Of a DNA stretch of 64,000 nt, positions 59,384-64,000 are shown piece by piece. A program made the translations under genes and the position numbers. The stretch is from Cerioporus squamosus (Eukaryota; Basidiomycota; Agaricomycetes; Polyporales; Polyporaceae), in NCBI GenBank assembly GCA_022592435.1, contig JABYQS010000135.1, positions 40,317-104,316 on the forward strand, in the 5' to 3' direction. The notes beneath the pieces were generated by a model that saw only the letters and a program-made list of their open reading frames with translations, did not search any database and had not been told where the DNA came from. How positions within the stretch are numbered: position 1 is the first letter of the stretch; every line of letters begins with the position of its first letter.

Positions 59384-61712
59384 ATGGCAAGATCGCGTCA
59401 CAACAGTCCTCAGAACAAGGCGTCTTCGTCGTCAACGGCAAGGCGGTGACTTTCTACTTGTGGGGCACGAGCCAAGACGACAAGCCCGGCTGGAGTTTGT
59501 TGCCAGGACAGAGGATCGCGTTAAGGCATAGGATTGAAGTGAGTGTCTCCCGCTACCCTCGCCGAGGGAAATGGTCGCCCAGCCAACCTACTTAGGGAGA
59601 AGGAGGGCGCGTGTGCGACAACCGGAATGTGGACACGATCATTGTGAAGGACGCCGGGGTCCCCGACCTAGAAGCTCGATACAAGCTCTATACCAATCGC
59701 TATGTGGAGCCTCCTGCATTTGTTGGGGCGTGCATTGCGAACCGTCGATATGCGCACAAGCCCGTGGTGCAGAAGTCGATGAGCGGTCGTCCCCCTGGAA
59801 TGTGAGTACTCCTTCCTCCCTTCAGAGTGGTCGCCGGGCGACAAGGTGGAACATGCAAGCGGACGAACTTCCACTGCCGCCATCCTCGTACATACTCCTG
59901 CAGAACATGGGCGTGTACTGAAAACAAGGCAGCTCCCGGGTGAACTTCACGCCCAAAGACGACATGAACCTATGCAAGTTCCTCGCGACCGCGGTTCCAG
60001 AGCCGGAATCGGGAGGTCGGCAGAGTAGTATCCTCTATGCCACATTGATGGCGCACGCCCGTGACCCGGATGTACGTGCATATAATGTGGACGTGTACGA
60101 GCATTTTTGACAACTTATCTCGGACGACAGACGCCCGACTTCAGGTGGGCTATCCGCCATACTGAGCAGTCGTGGCGAGAGCGGTACAAGACGCAAAGGA
60201 AGCGCTTCGATCCCATTATTGACGAGCTGGTGAGGAAGAACCCGCCTCCGGCGGATGGGAAGGGGCGGTTTGGGTACGACCGACGTATGAACAACACTCG
60301 TGCCTTCATGCGACTGCAGGAGCAGCTGCGACAAGAGGAGGAGGAAGAGGAGGGCGGACAGGGAGAAGAGGAGGAGGAGGGCGAGCATGGCGAACCAGAG
60401 GAGGAAGAGGGATACGGCGAATTCACACCCGGCCGAGATGACGAGGACGCGTACGATCACCCAGACGACAAGCCTCAACAAGAGGCTCCTCGTAGGAACG
60501 CACGGAGAGGGACCGATCCTGGTCCTCGCGGGAGGGACGCTTCGCCCGAAGAGCCCCGCGAACGCGCGCGGACGCATACAGGCCCTCCACAGCATAGCCA
60601 CAGTCCTGCTTATGAGTGAGTGCCAAGTTCGATGCATTCCACAATGTGTGTCAACGCCCGCTTCACAGCTTTGACTACCGGCCCGAGGAAGACTATGAAG
60701 ATCCGTCTGGGGCACAGAGGCGTCCTTCTCAGTCTCCCACCGCTCCTTCGCCGCCCCCTCAGCAATTGCGGAAGACCGTGCGGCCTCGACCCGTTCCGCG
60801 AGCTTCTGCTCCCGGCGTGATTCAGACGACACAGGTGCCGATGAGTTCGCAAGTCACGCTGGTCGGGCCGGTGCCCACCCAATTGCGGGCGGTTCCTGCG
60901 TCGCAGCAACAGCAGCAGGCGCAGGCAGGCCCGGGACCCCGAACCCTCGCACTGCGCCAAGGCGGGGTTCGCGCTGCGAGTCGTGCACATGCCGTTCCCG
61001 CGAATGACGATGAGGAGGACGAGGACGAGGATGAAGACGGCGAAGGAGAAGACGAGGACCAGCAGTCGCACACCATCGGCCAAACGAACGAAGAAGAGCA
61101 AGACGTGGAGGGGCTGCTTAACCCTGACCGGAGCTACGACCACAGTGCCTCCTGGCTTTCGCCCGAGGCCGAGGAGCAGCTTCAAGCCTCTGAGGAGCAA
61201 GTCGAAATCGACGACGAGGAGCAGCCACTTGAAGGCTCTCCGTCCATGGATGAGCAGCTCGACAGCGACGACGAGCGCACGCGTCAGAAGCTTCTGGACT
61301 CACAGGCGAGGCCCTCTTCCCAAGCCAGGACCAGTCGCAAACGGCCCGCAGTCGAAGACGACGACGTGGAGTTCGCGCAAGCCTCGACTTCGACAACCCA
61401 GCACCGCGCCGATCCTCCGTGCTCCCGTCCCCCCGCCGTTCGCTCGCTCCTTCTACCCCTGCTCCAGGACGCGTCACCGTCAGCCGTCACAGCAGCGGGT
61501 ACGCGTCGTCGGAGAGCGCGGTGCCGCTGCCGCACACCCGGGCGAGTGCGGAGAAGAAGAGGCGGCTGGTCGAGGAGCCGTACGAGCCTCCGCCCGGGAC
61601 AAGGGCTGCTGCGCTGAGTGCGAGGAAGCCCCAGCCTCAGGTGCCTAGGCCTCCGAGTCCGCAGAGGCGGAAGTTGCGTTCTCGTCCGGTTGCACAGGCA
61701 CAGCGGCGGTGA
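59384..61712 (+). CDS. RAP1: RAP1-like telomere protein (BRCT-like and Myb domains), frame interrupted
   Basis: The layout matches fungal Rap1/TERF2IP: an N-terminal BRCT-like domain (GVFVVNGKAVTFYLWG, then GEGGRVCDNRNVDTIIVKDA and PAFVGACIANRRYAHKPVV), then a Rap1-type Myb domain (VNFTPKDDMNLCKFLATAVP, FRWAIRHTEQSWRERYKTQR), acidic tracts and a basic C-terminus (ASAEKKRRLVEEPYEPPPG). The predicted ATG at 59384 gives MARSRHNSPQNK, but the BRCT frame begins one base off near 59420, where AAGG would need to be AAGGG. The inter-domain linker has a TGA in the Myb frame (about 59920), and the last 100 residues lie in a different frame from about 61390. These look like single-base losses. Rap1 binds shelterin partners or telomeric DNA; which applies here is unknown. 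Confidence 0.68.
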
Positions 61713-62215
61713 TTGTGGGTCATTGATTTTGGCATGCGTGCCTGGTGCAATGTAAGCATACATACCCTCTGAGTTATGTGATCTTGGTAGAAGGTGCTGT
61801 GGCGAGCATATATTGAAGCTTCTGCACATATGTCGTTGTCGTTCGTCTCATTATTGGTTTACCTTAAATGTGTAAGGATGTCCTCCGTCGTGTACATACC
61901 GTCGGGCTCCGAGTCAGTGTTGTTCGTTTTCAATTGGCAGTCTTGGTCTTCTTGATCGCCCGCACATTCTAGCCCTCCAGTATCGCAGGTTCCGTGATGC
62001 GATATCCTCCAGGAGTACACTTACTCACTGCCAGCAGAGGCTGGCCCAATATGTGTACTCTGATAGGGTTCCGATCCTGCTCGATCGCCGATCTACTACT
62101 ACTAGCAGGAGTACCGCACCAGTCGTGCCTTCGTTCTGACGACCAGCGACAAGCGACGACCTCGTCCATCCTGCCCTTTCTCCATCACAGGGACTCGGCC
62201 TCCACGTAGAAAGAG
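61713..62215. other. intergenic
   Basis: 3' flank of the RAP1-like gene and 5' flank of the methyltransferase gene. Nothing further recognised. Confidence 0.45.
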
Positions 62216-63114
62216 ATGGCTGAGCCCGACCATGCGCACCACCACTCTTCGCCCGACGATCACGACCATGAGCACACTCATGGACACGAGAAACACGACT
62301 TTGCCGCCGCCAATCGCGCATTCTTCGACCAGCACGCGCACGAGCACAGTCACGGGCACAACGACGCGCACAGCCGGGAGCGGGCCATCAGGCAGGTCAA
62401 CGCGCTGAGGAAAGCCTGGCCGGAGCTCTTCGACGAGGACAGCACGGTCGCGATGGACTACGCCTGTGGCACTGGTACGTCCGCCGTGCGCTAGGTATAT
62501 TAGCTGATGAGAGACGATCTATTGCGAAGGCTAGGTCTGGTCTCGCAGCAACTCTGCCAGTACGTGAAGAGCGTCGTGGGCGTCGATATTAGCCAGGCGT
62601 CCGTCGACCTGTACAACTCGCAAGCGTCGAATCAGGGTCTAGCTCTTGAGGAGATGCGCGCTGTCTGCGCCGAGCTCAAGGGCGAGCCTGGCGAGTTGGA
62701 CGGGCTCAAGTTCGACATCATCGTGGTGAGTCCCCGGCTTCTGTGCCTCTCCTCGATCACGAACAGTGCGTGCGGTTTCAAGTATGCATTAAAAGCCACT
62801 TCTCGCAGTGCTGCGCGTCGTACCATCACTTCCCTCGATCGACGATACAACGCGCATCCTCGCGTCCTTCCTCAAGCCAGGGGGCTCGCTGCTAGTTGCG
62901 GACATCAGAGCTTCCGAGGACGGCCGCGAGCTGTTCCCCGTAACCCACCACCACCCGTCCCGCACAAGCATGGCCTGAGCGAGGGCGCAGTGCGCGCGGC
63001 GTTCGAGGGCGCGGGGCTGGTGGGTTTTGATATGCGGATGTGTTCAAGGCGAGGATGCCGCCGACGGGAGAGGAGGTGCAGTGGTTCGTTGTGCGCGGGG
63101 TGAAGGCGACGTAG
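62216..63114 (+). CDS. SAM-dependent methyltransferase with His-rich N-terminus, frame interrupted
   Basis: A class I methyltransferase. The first 50 residues are strikingly His/Asp/Glu-rich (DHDHEHTHGHEKHDF, HAHEHSHGHNDAHSRER), a likely metal-binding segment. The SAM site is MDYACGTGLVSQQL, followed by SVVGVDISQASVDLYNSQA, the motif FDIIVCCASYHHF and FLKPGGSLLVADIRASED. Two introns (after CGTG and after DIIV) keep phase. In the last exon the recognisable blocks lie in three successive frames: CCASYHHFP, then SIDDTTRILASFLKPGG, then VPHKHGLSEGAVRAAFEGAG, then VFKARMPPTGEEVQWFVVRG to the TAG at 63112-63114. Each step equals a one-base loss, the first in a C run, so sequence error is likely. 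Substrate unknown. Confidence 0.75.
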
Positions 63115-63645
63115 GAGGAATGGCAGTGTTTGAGGAAGGTGCGCTCCGCAGAAGTTGGATGCCCGTCAAATTGTATGCTCACATTTCCTGCGCGACTCGT
63201 GGTTCCGTGGTAGATCTAGAACGGATCCTGGTTCAGAGCGGAAGCGAGCCACCGATAGTGCACCAGCCAGTGCTCCGTTGTCTCCACTACGTAGGCGATC
63301 TACGGACCTATTGAAGGAGGGACGCACGGCCAAGCCGCGAAGCTGCACTTATCATCCGACCTCGACAACTTGAAGTGACGGGGAAACTGTTGATTGACAG
63401 CAATGCGGCACGTCTACCTTTCAAGGAGGGTAGGGGCTAGGTAATGTTCGGGTCGACCGGTTGGTTGAATACCACAGAGCGTACAGGTCTGGCTGCGACG
63501 GGCCAAAGCACACAGCTGGCAAGCGGTGGCGCAACAACCAAAGAATGGGAGAGATATATAGTACGTACAGTCGACAGCGAGTACAAAATCCAGATCAGAG
63601 GCGTAACATGGTGATAGCGCGAGAAGAAGCTGGTCTGGTCCCGGT
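63115..63645. other. intergenic or 3' part of the next gene
   Basis: A minus-strand frame from 63645 to about 63420 is open and could continue the gene at 63646-64000 after a CAG acceptor, but its residues are not convincing. Confidence 0.3.
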
Positions 63646-64000
63646 TCAGAGCTGCGACAGAAAATAGTGCGAAATGAATGAGCGGTTCACAGAACAAGCA
63701 ATGGAAACGCGACCGTACGTGTTCTCTTCGTCCAGGTACCACATCGCCTCGCCGGGCTCGTAGCTCATCTCCGTGAGCGTGTCGAACACCGCGTAACGCT
63801 GCTCCACGGTCAACCGGCATCTCCGGTTGTTGTAGAAGCTGACGATCTTCTCGATGCCGTCCGCGTCCTCTCCCCATACATCCTGCACATTCAGGCAATC
63901 CTATGCTTGGCGTAGTAGTGGCGCCTGAGCCGGTCCCAGGTGGGGACGATGTCGTATGCACCGAGCTTCGACTTCTTCGAGAGGACGGCCCAGCCTGCTT
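63646..64000 (-). CDS. conserved hypothetical protein, partial (5' part beyond the window)
   Basis: The gene runs off the right edge. One stretch reads AGWAVLSKKSKLGAYDIVPT, then WDRLRRHYYAKHRI; a second, one base out of frame from about 63905, reads DVWGEDADGIEKIVSFYNNR, then LTVEQRYAVFDTLTEMSYEP and ends at a GTACGG donor (63718). Both parts look like one conserved protein with a missing base between them. I do not recognise the family. The 3' exon is uncertain. Confidence 0.5.

Noticed and set aside
60035..60832. 265-residue antisense frame over the RAP1-like gene
   Set aside because: Its leucine-rich look comes from the complement of acidic Glu codons in the RAP1-like acidic tract.

Overview
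The window looks like nuclear DNA of a mushroom-forming basidiomycete (Agaricomycetes, probably a wood-decay or Polyporales-like fungus). Genes are dense and mostly broken by short GT-AG introns of about 45-100 nt. Several encoded families are typical of or confined to Agaricomycetes: DUF6533 membrane proteins, a DUF6697-type protein, fungal PL14-like secreted lyases and a Plavaka transposon. No bacterial, viral or organellar gene was seen.

Layout. 0-7 kb: an unassigned left end, a GH5 sterol/ceramide glucosidase with a late frame break, and an F-box gene. 7-28.8 kb: two DUF6533 membrane-protein genes and several nuclear genes for mitochondrial proteins (OPA3-like, mS33/MRPS33, SUV3 helicase, BCS1-like AAA ATPase, mitochondrial TrpRS), plus a DUF6697-type gene, a small secreted protein and an F-box remnant. 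A decayed, intron-retaining inverted copy of MRPS33 lies 4 kb from the live gene. 28.9-35.8 kb: housekeeping genes NAA35/MAK10, THI20 (HMP-P kinase plus TenA) and NTH1.

36-47.7 kb: two identical tRNA-Gly(CCC) genes in opposite orientation bracket four tandem, same-strand secreted PL14-like genes with a shared three-exon structure. 47.9-49.1 kb: a short-chain dehydrogenase with a damaged cofactor motif and a non-GT donor. 49.6-58.7 kb: an apparently complete Plavaka-type DNA transposon with a transposase, a same-strand companion ORF and a divergent DUF6698-type gene. 59.4-64 kb: a RAP1-like BRCT/Myb gene, a His-rich methyltransferase and a partial unknown gene; all three carry single-base frame breaks, often at base runs, so base-level sequence quality at this end is doubtful.

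Exon borders were read by eye from splice motifs and codon phase. Product names rest on recognised motifs; no database search was run.
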